A stretch of 5,273 nt of DNA from a bacterium (GCA_029946075.1 JAQSDT010000230.1:1-5273); one strand, 5' to 3'. Shown: positions 1 to 5,273, numbered from the stretch's first letter. Translations and numbers: made by a program. Notes: generated from the sequence alone by a model not told the origin.

Positions 1-873
1 GGCCGCGCTGTGGAACGGCTGGTAGGGCATCATCGCGGCGGCGGCGAAGTAGTTCGCCAGCGTGATGCGATAAAGCCGCCGCGGCGTGTCGTCGAGCGGG
101 CCGGCGCGGTTGACGATGGAATCGATGATCGCGCCGCATTCGGAGAGGCCGATCTGCAGCGCCAGCTGGAACGCGCGGCCGGAACTGTCGACCAGTTCGG
201 AGATCAGGAGTTGCCGGCGGTGCCGGTCGAACCGCCGCAGCGTCTCGCGCATCACGTCGACCGGCATGATGCGGGTCTGAATCGAATGCTTTTCGCGCAG
301 CCGTGCCGCCAGCGCCGCAAACAATTCCTCGGCGGAAGCGTTCAGTTCGTCGCGCAGATTTTCCGCCGCCGTTTCGAGTTCCGGAAAATAGTTGCGGTTG
401 GCCTCGATCAGGTCGCGGACGCGCTCGATCGGGTTGGCCTCGAATCGCGTGCCCTCGTCGCGGTCGGCCATTTGCGCCGCCACCAGCGTTTCGCCGCGGC
501 GGGCCTCGGTGTAGGCGGCATAGAGGCGTTGCAGGGAATGGGTCACACCGGGGCACAGTTCGGCCAGGTCTCGCAGTTCCTGCTTCGGCAGGTCGATCTG
601 GCGGAACAGCGGATCGGAGAAGATCTCGTTCAGTTCGGCGAAGAAGCGGTCCTCGTCGGCGGTCGCCAGATCGCGCAAATCGAGGTCATAGGTCTCCGCC
701 AGCCGCAGCAGGATCTGCGCCGTCACCGGCCGCTGGTTACGCTCTATCAGGTTGATATAGCTCGGAGAAATCCCGAGACCCTCGGCGATCTGGGTCTGCG
801 ACAGGCCGAGTTGCTGGCGGATTCGCCGGAATCTCGGGCCGACGAAAAGCTTCTTTCCGGAGTCGGTGGCCAT
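1..873 (-). CDS. XRE-family transcriptional regulator of the ScfR/RamB type (partial, C-terminus outside window)
   Basis: The reading frame is open from ATG at 873 down to base 1 with no stop, giving 291 residues of a protein that is usually about 470 long. Residues 13-66 form an XRE helix-turn-helix; LSQTQIAEGLGISPSYINLI (24-43) holds the recognition helices, followed by ERNQRPV. The middle is mostly helical. Residues about 192-291 match an IrrE/M78-like domain (LANYFAAAAMMPYQPF at 272-287), but where a peptidase would carry HExxH this protein has FQLALQIGL (235-243), so proteolysis is unlikely. The C-terminal ScfR domain, expected to sense short-chain acyl-CoA, lies beyond the window. The start is supported by AGGAGA six bases upstream and by the family-like N-terminus MATDSGKKLFVGPRFRRIRQ. 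It is divergent from aceA. Corynebacterial RamB represses aceA and rhodobacterial PccR controls propionyl-CoA use, so control of aceA and of itself is a reasonable inference. Family assignment is firm; the exact subclade and target are not. Confidence 0.9.
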   Translation of the reverse strand, partial: MATDSGKKLFVGPRFRRIRQQLGLSQTQIAEGLGISPSYINLIERNQRPVTAQILLRLAETYDLDLRDLATADEDRFFAELNEIFSDPLFRQIDLPKQELRDLAELCPGVTHSLQRLYAAYTEARRGETLVAAQMADRDEGTRFEANPIERVRDLIEANRNYFPELETAAENLRDELNASAEELFAALAARLREKHSIQTRIMPVDVMRETLRRFDRHRRQLLISELVDSSGRAFQLALQIGLSECGAIIDSIVNRAGPLDDTPRRLYRITLANYFAAAAMMPYQPFHSAA

Positions 874-932
874 GACAAGTCTCCTGGCAAGTTTCCCGGT
901 GAGTTTCCTGGCAGGGTTCCTGACCCAGTTTT
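873..932. repeat. Five degenerate 12-bp tandem units in the leader of the regulator gene
   Basis: On the plus strand the units are TGACAAGTCTCC (873), TGGCAAGTTTCC (885), CGGTGAGTTTCC (897), TGGCAGGGTTCC (909) and TGACCCAGTTTT (921), with consensus TGRCARGTTTCC. They abut without gaps. In the mRNA sense of the regulator the unit reads like GGAAACTTGCCA, and the unit nearest the gene supplies the AGGAGA ribosome binding site and the first base of the start codon. The series is visible directly; the outer copies are weak. It may be an eroded tandem duplication of the leader, or a set of protein binding half-sites. Confidence 0.6.
880..885 (-). promoter_or_regulatory. Ribosome binding site of the ScfR/RamB-type regulator
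   Basis: AGGAGA on the minus strand lies six bases before the ATG at 873. It supports that start over possible TTG codons further upstream in the same open frame (939 and 948). The site sits inside the first unit of the 12-bp repeat series. Confidence 0.75.
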
Positions 933-933
933 G

Positions 934-985
934 TGACAAATTTGACAATATGACATCTGTGACAAGTTCATATGTTACATGACAT
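934..985. promoter_or_regulatory. TGACAW repeat array, candidate operator between the regulator and aceA
   Basis: The hexamer TGACAA or TGACAT occurs on the plus strand at 934, 943, 951, 960 and 980, so the first four are spaced 9, 8 and 9 bases apart. Two positions extend into short dyads: TTTGTGACAAA at 930-940 and ATGTTACAT at 972-980. The array lies between the two divergent genes, about 60-110 bases from the regulator start and 105-160 bases from the aceA start. ScfR-family operators described for PccR are TTTGCAAA-type inverted repeats, and TTTGTGACAAA is similar in style. A weak minus-strand promoter (TTGATT at 996-1001 and TAACAT at 972-977, 18-base spacing) would overlap the array, which fits autoregulation. 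The repeats are seen; binding is inferred. Confidence 0.45.
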
Positions 986-1076
986 CACCATTCGAAATCA
1001 AGCTGTCTATACGAAATACCGAATTTGGCGTTTAGCTCTCGTCACGTTTCGCAATGCACTGTCATGAATGTCGATT

Positions 1077-1083
1077 GAAGGGA
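1077..1083 (+). promoter_or_regulatory. Ribosome binding site of aceA
   Basis: GAAGGGA ends eight bases before the ATG at 1092. The in-frame ATG at 1068, which would add eight residues, has no purine-rich sequence at the right distance, so 1092 is preferred. Confidence 0.75.
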
Positions 1084-1091
1084 TCAAGATC

Positions 1092-2729
1092 ATGAACTAC
1101 CAGCCGCGTGGCATCGACCAGGCCATCCAGCGACCCGCTTCCTATGCGAGCGAGCTCGCCGCAGCCAAGGCGCTGCTCGACACCCAGCCGACCTGGAATG
1201 GCGTCTCCGCCGAGGCGGTGGCCCGTATGCGCCTGCAGAACCGCTTCAAGACCGGCCTCGACATCGCCCGCTACACCGCGGCGCTGATGCGTGCCGACAT
1301 GGCGGCCTATGATGCCGATCCCACCAAGTACACCCAGTCGCTGGGTTGCTGGCACGGCTTCATCGCCCAGCAGAAGCTGATCTCGGTCAAGAAGCATTTC
1401 GGTGGCAAGACCGATCGCCGCTATCTCTACCTCTCCGGCTGGATGATCGCCGCGCTGCGCTCCGAATTCGGACCGCTGCCCGACCAGTCGATGCACGAGA
1501 AGACCTCGGTGCCGGCGCTGATCGAAGAGCTCTACACCTTCCTGCGTCAGGCGGACTCCCGCGAGCTCAACGACATCTTCCGCGCCATCGACGCGGCCCG
1601 CAAGGCCGGCGACAAGGCGAAGGAAAAGGAGCTGATCGAGAAGGTCGACAACTTCCAGACCCACGTCGTCCCCGTCATCGCCGACATCGACGCCGGCTTC
1701 GGCAATGCCGAGGCGACCTATTTGCTCGCCAAGAAGATGATCGAGGCGGGTGCGTGCGCCCTGCAGATCGAAAACCAGGTGTCCGACGAAAAGCAGTGCG
1801 GTCACCAGGACGGCAAGGTGACGGTGCCGCATGAAGTGTTCCTGGCGAAGATCCGCGCCTGCCGCCATGCGTTCCTCGAGCTCGGCATCGAAGACGGTAT
1901 CGTCGTGACCCGCACCGACTCGCTCGGCGCTGGCCTGACGCAGCAGATCGCCGTCAGCCACAAGCCCGGCGACATCGGCGACCAGTACAACAGCTTCCTG
2001 GATTGCGAGGAAGTGACGCCCGAGAACGCCCGCAACGGCGACGTCATCATCAACCGCAACGGCAAGATGATGCGTCCGAAGCGCCTGCCTTCCAACCTCT
2101 ACCAGTTCCGCGCCGGAACGGGTGAAGATCGCTGCGTGCTCGACTCGATCACGTCGCTGCAGAACGGTTCGGACCTGCTGTGGATCGAAACCGAGAAGCC
2201 GAATATCGAGCAGATCGCCAAGATGGTCGACCGCATTCGCGAAGTCATTCCCAATGCGAAGCTGGCCTACAACAACTCGCCGTCGTTCAACTGGACGCTC
2301 AACTTCCGTTGGCAGGTGTACGACGCGATGAAGGAAGCCGGCAAGGATGTCAGCAAGTACAACCGCGCCGACCTGATGAAGGTGGAATACGACAACACGC
2401 CGCTGGCGATCGAAGCCGACGAGCTCATTCGTACCTTCCAGGCGGATTCGGCCAAGCGCGCCGGCATCTTCCACCATTTGATCACGCTGCCGACCTATCA
2501 CACGGCTGCATTGTCGACCGACAATCTCGCCCGGGAGTATTTCGGCGAGCAGGGCATGCTGGGTTATGTGAAGAACGTTCAGCGCGCCGAGATCCGTCAG
2601 GGTATCGCCTGCGCCAAGCATCAGAACATGGCCGGCTCCGATATCGGTGACGAGCACAAGGAATACTTCGCAGGTGAAGCCGCCCTGAAGGCGGGCGGAG
2701 CCCACAACACGATGAACCAGTTCGGCTAA
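1092..2729 (+). CDS. aceA: Isocitrate lyase
   Basis: Isocitrate lyase cleaves isocitrate to glyoxylate and succinate, the first step of the glyoxylate bypass, which allows growth on acetate and fatty acids. It is a cytosolic Mg-dependent homotetramer of the ICL/PEP mutase superfamily. The 545-residue product matches the long proteobacterial form (about 530-545) rather than the shorter E. coli type. Visible signatures are the metal-site segment ADIDAGFGN (197-205), the catalytic loop KQCGH with Cys236, the segment NNSPSFNW (394-401), and the conserved C-terminal part around TLPTYHTAALSTDN. No key residue is missing and the gene is intact. The start at 1092 is chosen on its ribosome binding site; an in-frame ATG lies at 1068. 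It is divergent from an ScfR/RamB-type regulator that probably controls it, and a DUF4170 gene follows after 27 nt. Malate synthase, the partner enzyme, is not in the window. Confidence 0.97.
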   Translation: MNYQPRGIDQAIQRPASYASELAAAKALLDTQPTWNGVSAEAVARMRLQNRFKTGLDIARYTAALMRADMAAYDADPTKYTQSLGCWHGFIAQQKLISVKKHFGGKTDRRYLYLSGWMIAALRSEFGPLPDQSMHEKTSVPALIEELYTFLRQADSRELNDIFRAIDAARKAGDKAKEKELIEKVDNFQTHVVPVIADIDAGFGNAEATYLLAKKMIEAGACALQIENQVSDEKQCGHQDGKVTVPHEVFLAKIRACRHAFLELGIEDGIVVTRTDSLGAGLTQQIAVSHKPGDIGDQYNSFLDCEEVTPENARNGDVIINRNGKMMRPKRLPSNLYQFRAGTGEDRCVLDSITSLQNGSDLLWIETEKPNIEQIAKMVDRIREVIPNAKLAYNNSPSFNWTLNFRWQVYDAMKEAGKDVSKYNRADLMKVEYDNTPLAIEADELIRTFQADSAKRAGIFHHLITLPTYHTAALSTDNLAREYFGEQGMLGYVKNVQRAEIRQGIACAKHQNMAGSDIGDEHKEYFAGEAALKAGGAHNTMNQFG

Positions 2730-2756
2730 AAAGCTGACGACAGCAGGAGACTAGTC

Positions 2757-2963
2757 ATGACGAAGAGCAATTTCTGGGTGATTGGCGGCGAGTTCGGATC
2801 GATGAACTTCCACAAGCTCGTGGAAGGCTCGGCCCAGGTCCAGGGACCCTTCAAGACCCGCAAGGAGGCAGAGGATGCCTGGCGCACGGTCTCGGAAGAG
2901 AACCGTCACAAGGCCGGCGTGCGCTTCTCGATCGTCGAAGAGCCCTCCCGCGTCTCGGCCTGA
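2757..2963 (+). CDS. DUF4170 domain small protein
   Basis: This is a 68-residue cytosolic protein without a signal peptide or membrane segment. The pattern FWVIGGEFGSMNFHKL (6-21), then GPFKTRKEAEDAWR and a C-terminal RFSIVEE, is that of the DUF4170 family, small alphaproteobacterial proteins of unknown function. The GPF-T-xEAE middle recalls the repeat style of SPOR-like alpha/beta folds, but this is only a resemblance. AGGAGA at 2745-2750 is six bases before the ATG, and the gene ends with tandem stops TGATAA. It sits 27 nt after aceA, before a shared strong hairpin, so co-transcription with isocitrate lyase is likely. Its role there is unknown; a modulator of, or accessory to, carbon metabolism would be a guess. 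Confidence 0.88.
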   Translation: MTKSNFWVIGGEFGSMNFHKLVEGSAQVQGPFKTRKEAEDAWRTVSEENRHKAGVRFSIVEEPSRVSA

Positions 2964-2991
2964 TAAAAACTGAGGAAGCGACCAAGGACAG

Positions 2992-3023
2992 GCGGCCCCA
3001 TCCGGAAAACCGGGTGGGGCCGC
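2992..3023 (+). terminator. GC-rich hairpin ending the aceA-DUF4170 unit
   Basis: GCGGCCCCATCCGG (2992-3005) pairs with CCGGGTGGGGCCGC (3010-3023) around an AAAA loop. This makes a 14-bp stem with one G-T pair, extendable by two weak pairs. It begins 28 bases after the DUF4170 stop. No T-run follows, so it may end transcription weakly or mainly protect the mRNA 3' end; the position strongly suggests a terminator. Confidence 0.75.
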
Positions 3024-3030
3024 TTGCGTC

Positions 3031-3064
3031 TCACCCTCTCCCCGTTCTTACGGGGAGAGGGTGA
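3031..3064. repeat. Palindromic intergenic repeat (CACCCTCTCCCCG type)
   Basis: TCACCCTCTCCCCG (3031-3044) and CGGGGAGAGGGTGA (3051-3064) form a perfect 14-bp inverted repeat around the six-base loop TTCTTA. I recall near-identical elements scattered between genes in Bradyrhizobium and Rhodopseudomonas genomes, so this is probably a REP-like dispersed element rather than a local regulator. It lies seven bases beyond the operon hairpin. Confidence 0.8.
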
Positions 3065-3138
3065 GGGGCTCTCGCCACGAGTCGGATCCGCGATGAAAGC
3101 CTAACCCATTGAAAAAACAGCCCCTTTGCGCAATTTAT

Positions 3139-3155
3139 GGTTACTGCTAGGTTAA
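3139..3155 (-). promoter_or_regulatory. Possible CtrA-like binding site
   Basis: The minus strand reads TTAACC-TAGCA-GTAACC, against the alphaproteobacterial CtrA consensus TTAA-N7-TTAAC, with one mismatch in the second half. It lies 37 bases before the downstream start codon at 3192, within promoter range. One match in an AT-richer patch can occur by chance, so this is only a candidate. Confidence 0.25.
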
Positions 3156-3191
3156 CGCCGTCTACCCCCTGCAGGATAAAGGCGGCCCGTG

Positions 3192-3746
3192 ATGTCAGAC
3201 GCGCAAAATACCGGCAATGAGGCACGTGAGGCGCGCCCGACGCGGCTGCGCGATGCGCTCCGCCAGGCGCGGATCGAGGCCGCCGACCGCACCGGCGTTG
3301 TCGTCGAATTGCGCGATGCCGAAGTGGCGCGGCTCGAGATCATGAACGAGGCGCTCGATTCGCTGTTCGCCGAAATCCCCGAGCGCGTCGATTTGTTCGA
3401 TCGCGGCGTCAGCCAGGGCGAGACGCCGCGGCTGTGGATCGACGTCGTCGCCCACATCGTGATGGGCCGCGACAAGCGCATCTACCGCTTCGTGCAGGAC
3501 ACCCGGTTCGGCCGTATCGTGCTTGCCGAATCGCACGACGTGCCCGTCATCGTCGATGCCGTCACGTCCTATGTCGCGCGCCGCATGATCGAGCGCGAGC
3601 ATGCGATGGTGGCGACGCCGATGGTCGAGCCGGTGACTGAGGCGAAGCCGCGCCGCCGCGGCTTCGGCGTGTTCGTGCTCGGCTTCCTGCTCGGCGCCGC
3701 CGCGCTGTTCGGACTGGCGCTGTTCGCGAGTCTGAGGAATCTCTGA
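3192..3746 (+). CDS. Conserved hypothetical protein with a C-terminal membrane anchor
   Basis: I do not recognise a named family. The 184-residue product has a polar, arginine-rich N-terminus, then a soluble part with GVVVELRDAEVARLEIMNEA and a segment LWIDVVAHIVMGRDKRIYRF followed by VQDTRFGRIVLAES. A stretch rich in Pro and Arg (KPRRR) precedes one hydrophobic helix of about 22 residues near the end (GFGVFVLGFLLGAAALFGLA), leaving only a short tail. The soluble part therefore probably faces the cytoplasm, held by a C-terminal anchor with the positive KPRRR on the inner side. ATG at 3192 is preferred; a GTG directly before it is in frame. AAGG lies nine bases upstream. Its own promoter is likely, because a terminator and a palindrome separate it from aceA. 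It converges with the phosphoesterase gene. Codon use is like its neighbours, which supports a real gene. Confidence 0.82.
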   Translation: MSDAQNTGNEAREARPTRLRDALRQARIEAADRTGVVVELRDAEVARLEIMNEALDSLFAEIPERVDLFDRGVSQGETPRLWIDVVAHIVMGRDKRIYRFVQDTRFGRIVLAESHDVPVIVDAVTSYVARRMIEREHAMVATPMVEPVTEAKPRRRGFGVFVLGFLLGAAALFGLALFASLRNL

Positions 3747-3748
3747 CT

Positions 3749-3776
3749 GTCATTGCTTCGCTTCGCTCGCAATGAC
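3749..3776. repeat. Palindromic repeat between convergent genes (GTCATTGC type)
   Basis: GTCATTGC (3749-3756) and GCAATGAC (3769-3776) form a perfect 8-bp inverted repeat around TTCGCTTCGCTC. It fills the 31 bases between the stop of the membrane-anchored protein (3746) and the stop of the phosphoesterase (3778). Elements of the form GTCATTGCGAGCGAAGCGAAG are, as I recall, widely dispersed in Bradyrhizobiaceae genomes. Here the hairpin could serve as a terminator in both directions. Confidence 0.75.
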
Positions 3777-3777
3777 G

Positions 3778-4665
3778 TCAAAATAAGGTCGTCTGCCTGA
3801 TCTGGCTGACCTTCAAATCGGCATCGATGCCGCGCACCGTCTGCACGCAGCGCCATCGGTCGCCGTCGCGCGAGATCGAAAACAGATTATACGCCGCCGC
3901 CGGATAATGCCGGTGTGCCAGCGCCGAGGCCGAGGGCACGCCGATGGCGGGGATCTGCCGGTCGGCGCCTTCGAACCACATCGTCGAATGGATGTGGTCG
4001 TGGCCGTGCAGCACCAGCTCGACGCCGCGCTGCTTCAGCACCGCGCGCAGCGCCTTCGAATCGGACAGATGCTTCATTCGCGAATTCGACTTCAGCGGAT
4101 GATGCACCAGCAGCACGCGGAACGCCTCGTTCGCCGGCATCTCTGCCAGTTGCCGGTCGAGCGCGTCGATCTGCACGCGGCCGAGCCGTCCGGTGGCCAT
4201 CAATGGCGCGGTGGGTACCGCCGAGGAGAGGCCGATCAGCGCGATCGGTCCGCGCCGGCGCAGGAAGGGGAACGAGGCGCCGTCTGGCTCGCCGTCGCCC
4301 TGCAGATAGGGCTCGAACGTGCCGGCGAAATGGTGCCGCGTCGACCGCACATAGGCGTCGTGATTGCCGGGCACGATGGTGACCTCGCGCGGCGTGCCGA
4401 CGCCGGCGAGCCAGGTCTGCGCCGGGGAGAATTCCGCCTCCAGCGCCAGATTGACGAGGTCGCCGGTGACCGCGATGTGGTCCGGCCGCTGTGCCTGCAT
4501 GTCGGCGACCAGCGCATCCAGCACCTCGCGGCGATGGTATTTGTGGCGGTTGCGGGTCCAGTTGAGATAGCCGAGCGCCCGCTTGCCGGCGAGCTCGCGA
4601 AGGCGCGCCGGGGGCATTGGCGGCAGATGCGGATCGGACAGATGCGCCAGCGTAAAGGCCGTCAT
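3778..4665 (-). CDS. Calcineurin-like metallophosphoesterase
   Basis: The 295-residue product carries all five metal-binding blocks of the calcineurin-like superfamily in order: D11-P-H13, G68-D69, G100-N101-H102-D103, H188-H189 and G221-H222-D223-H224. This order also fits class III cyclic nucleotide phosphodiesterases such as CpdA/Icc, about 275 residues in E. coli, so hydrolysis of a phosphodiester or phosphomonoester by a two-metal centre is expected. The substrate cannot be told from sequence. No signal peptide or membrane helix is visible, so it is probably cytosolic. ATG at 4665 gives the typical N-terminus MTAFTLAHLSDPH and has GAGGCAG five bases upstream. An in-frame ATG at 4740 would add 25 residues of basic, non-conserved sequence and is less likely. 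The gene is divergent from a Nudix hydrolase across 106 bases and converges on the membrane-anchored protein. Confidence 0.92.
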   Translation of the reverse strand: MTAFTLAHLSDPHLPPMPPARLRELAGKRALGYLNWTRNRHKYHRREVLDALVADMQAQRPDHIAVTGDLVNLALEAEFSPAQTWLAGVGTPREVTIVPGNHDAYVRSTRHHFAGTFEPYLQGDGEPDGASFPFLRRRGPIALIGLSSAVPTAPLMATGRLGRVQIDALDRQLAEMPANEAFRVLLVHHPLKSNSRMKHLSDSKALRAVLKQRGVELVLHGHDHIHSTMWFEGADRQIPAIGVPSASALAHRHYPAAAYNLFSISRDGDRWRCVQTVRGIDADLKVSQIRQTTLF

Positions 4666-4670
4666 CCGCG

Positions 4671-4677
4671 CTGCCTC
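4671..4677 (-). promoter_or_regulatory. Ribosome binding site of the metallophosphoesterase
   Basis: GAGGCAG on the minus strand ends five bases before the ATG at 4665. It favours that start over the in-frame ATG at 4740. Confidence 0.5.
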
Positions 4678-4717
4678 GCGCTGCCTGTGATATAGAGCCG
4701 CCCTGCGATCATGCCGC

Positions 4718-4725
4718 GATATAAG
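4718..4725 (+). promoter_or_regulatory. Weak candidate -10 element for the Nudix gene
   Basis: The GC-rich divergent gap contains GATATAAG, whose TATAAG (4720-4725) matches five of six positions of a -10 box and would give a leader of about 40 bases. No convincing -35 box is found at 16-18 bases. A similar GATATAG lies at 4689-4695. Only the base composition and position support this. Confidence 0.2.
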
Positions 4726-4762
4726 GATCAAACGTGACATCTGTCCATCCGAGGCGCGCGAC

Positions 4763-4766
4763 GAGG
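4763..4766 (+). promoter_or_regulatory. Ribosome binding site deciding the GTG start of the Nudix gene
   Basis: GAGG ends five bases before GTG at 4772. The next in-frame ATG at 4790 has no such sequence, so the GTG is chosen. Confidence 0.55.
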
Positions 4767-4771
4767 CTCAA

Positions 4772-5260
4772 GTGACCGCCCTGCAAGACATGCGAAAGCG
4801 CTTCGAGCCGCAATTGCGGCGGGTATTCCACCTCTATTGGCGGTTCGCCCGCGGCATGACGCTGGGCGTCCGCGGCGTGGTGCTCGACAGCGAAAATCGC
4901 GTGTTCCTCGTCAAACACAGCTACGTCTCCGGCTGGCATCTGCCGGGCGGCGGGGTCGAGACCGGAGAGACCTTCCTGAGTTCGCTAAAGCGCGAGCTGA
5001 TCGAGGAGGGGCGGATCGAAATGACCGGCGAGCCGGTGCTCCATGGACTATTTTTCAACCGCCGGGTGTCGCGGCGCGACCATGTCGCGGTCTATGTTGT
5101 GCGCGCGTACCGGCAGGACCGGCTGCCCGAACCCAATCGGGAGATCGTGGCCTGCGGCTTTTTCGGGGTGGCCGACCTGCCGCCAGACACCACCCGCGGG
5201 ACGCGGGCGCGGATCACCGAAGTGCTTGAGAATCTGCCTCTGACCGAGGACTGGATCTGA
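4772..5260 (+). CDS. Nudix hydrolase
   Basis: The 162-residue product is a single Nudix domain; such enzymes cleave nucleoside diphosphates linked to another group, using Mg. Residues 30-50 give the first strands (TLGVRGVVLDSENRVFLVKH), then GWHLPGGG leads into the Nudix box at 60-82. The box has G60, E66, R74, E75, L76, E78 and E79, so the catalytic REUxEE core is complete. The usual Gly near its end is Arg81, with a Gly one position earlier (EEGRI instead of EExGU). A segment FFNRRVSRRDHVAVYVV follows. The N-terminal 29 residues, rich in Arg and aromatic residues, precede the domain and may form a helix. GTG at 4772 is preferred over ATG at 4790 because of GAGG upstream. The substrate is unknown. 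It is complete, with the stop at 5258-5260, and is divergent from the metallophosphoesterase. Confidence 0.92.
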   Translation: MTALQDMRKRFEPQLRRVFHLYWRFARGMTLGVRGVVLDSENRVFLVKHSYVSGWHLPGGGVETGETFLSSLKRELIEEGRIEMTGEPVLHGLFFNRRVSRRDHVAVYVVRAYRQDRLPEPNREIVACGFFGVADLPPDTTRGTRARITEVLENLPLTEDWI

Positions 5261-5273
5261 TATAGCCGTCATC

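Noticed and set aside
10..936. A 308-codon plus-strand open frame antisense to the regulator gene.
   Set aside because: It has the same codon-register artefact, and the minus strand gives a clear XRE/ScfR protein.
747..971. A minus-strand short frame with a repeated PGNLPGN-like peptide.
   Set aside because: The peptide repeat is just the 12-bp DNA repeat of the regulator leader read in a frame different from the regulator itself.
1062..2705. A 547-codon open frame on the minus strand covering nearly all of aceA.
   Set aside because: Its codons are in register with those of aceA, so its stops would need sense TTA, CTA or TCA codons, which this GC-rich gene avoids. The translation resembles no known protein, and aceA is unmistakable.
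3031..3225. A 64-codon minus-strand frame between the DUF4170 gene and the anchored protein.
   Set aside because: It runs through the dispersed palindrome (its end HPLPVRTGRG is that repeat translated) and has no plausible ribosome binding site or family.
3907..4695. A 262-codon plus-strand open frame antisense to the metallophosphoesterase.
   Set aside because: It is again codon-aligned antisense in GC-rich DNA; the minus strand holds all five metallophosphoesterase motifs.
4709..4939. A 76-codon minus-strand frame overlapping the start of the Nudix gene.
   Set aside because: It is antisense to a well-supported Nudix domain and lacks any recognisable feature.
5258..5273. TGATATAG and GCCGTCATC at the right edge, possibly the start of another GTCATTGC-type repeat or an echo of TGATATAG at 4688-4695.
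   Set aside because: Too few bases remain in the window to judge.

Overview
The window is GC-rich alphaproteobacterial chromosome and most resembles the Bradyrhizobium/Rhodopseudomonas group (Nitrobacteraceae). Three things point there. One is the roughly 545-residue isocitrate lyase with a KQCGH active site. Another is the DUF4170 gene just behind it. The third is two kinds of intergenic palindrome that I recall as common in these genomes: a CACCCTCTCCCCG hairpin and a GTCATTGC...GCAATGAC element. The genus is inferred from remembered sequence style, not from a search.

Layout, left to right. (1) Bases 1-873, minus strand: the N-terminal 291 residues of an XRE-family regulator of the ScfR/RamB type, cut by the window edge. 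(2) Bases 874-1091: a divergent intergenic region with an unusual set of short direct repeats, made of five degenerate 12-bp units and then five TGACAW words. (3) Bases 1092-2963, plus strand: aceA (isocitrate lyase) and a 68-residue DUF4170 protein 27 nt downstream, closed by a strong GC hairpin at 2992-3023. (4) A palindromic repeat at 3031-3064, then an intergenic stretch with a possible CtrA-like site. (5) Bases 3192-3746, plus strand: a 184-residue protein of unknown function with one C-terminal membrane segment. (6) A second palindromic repeat at 3749-3776, filling the gap between convergent stop codons. (7) Bases 3778-4665, minus strand: a calcineurin-like metallophosphoesterase. (8) Bases 4772-5260, plus strand: a Nudix hydrolase transcribed divergently from the phosphoesterase.

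The functional core is the divergent regulator/aceA pair. ScfR-type regulators respond to short-chain acyl-CoA, and RamB in Corynebacterium controls aceA, so the likely story is local control of the glyoxylate bypass during growth on acetate or fatty acids. The other genes look like ordinary housekeeping or conserved-hypothetical genes without an evident common pathway. No RNA genes, CRISPR arrays, transposases or attachment sites are seen. I see no clearly novel multi-gene system. The most original signal is the repeat array between the regulator and aceA.
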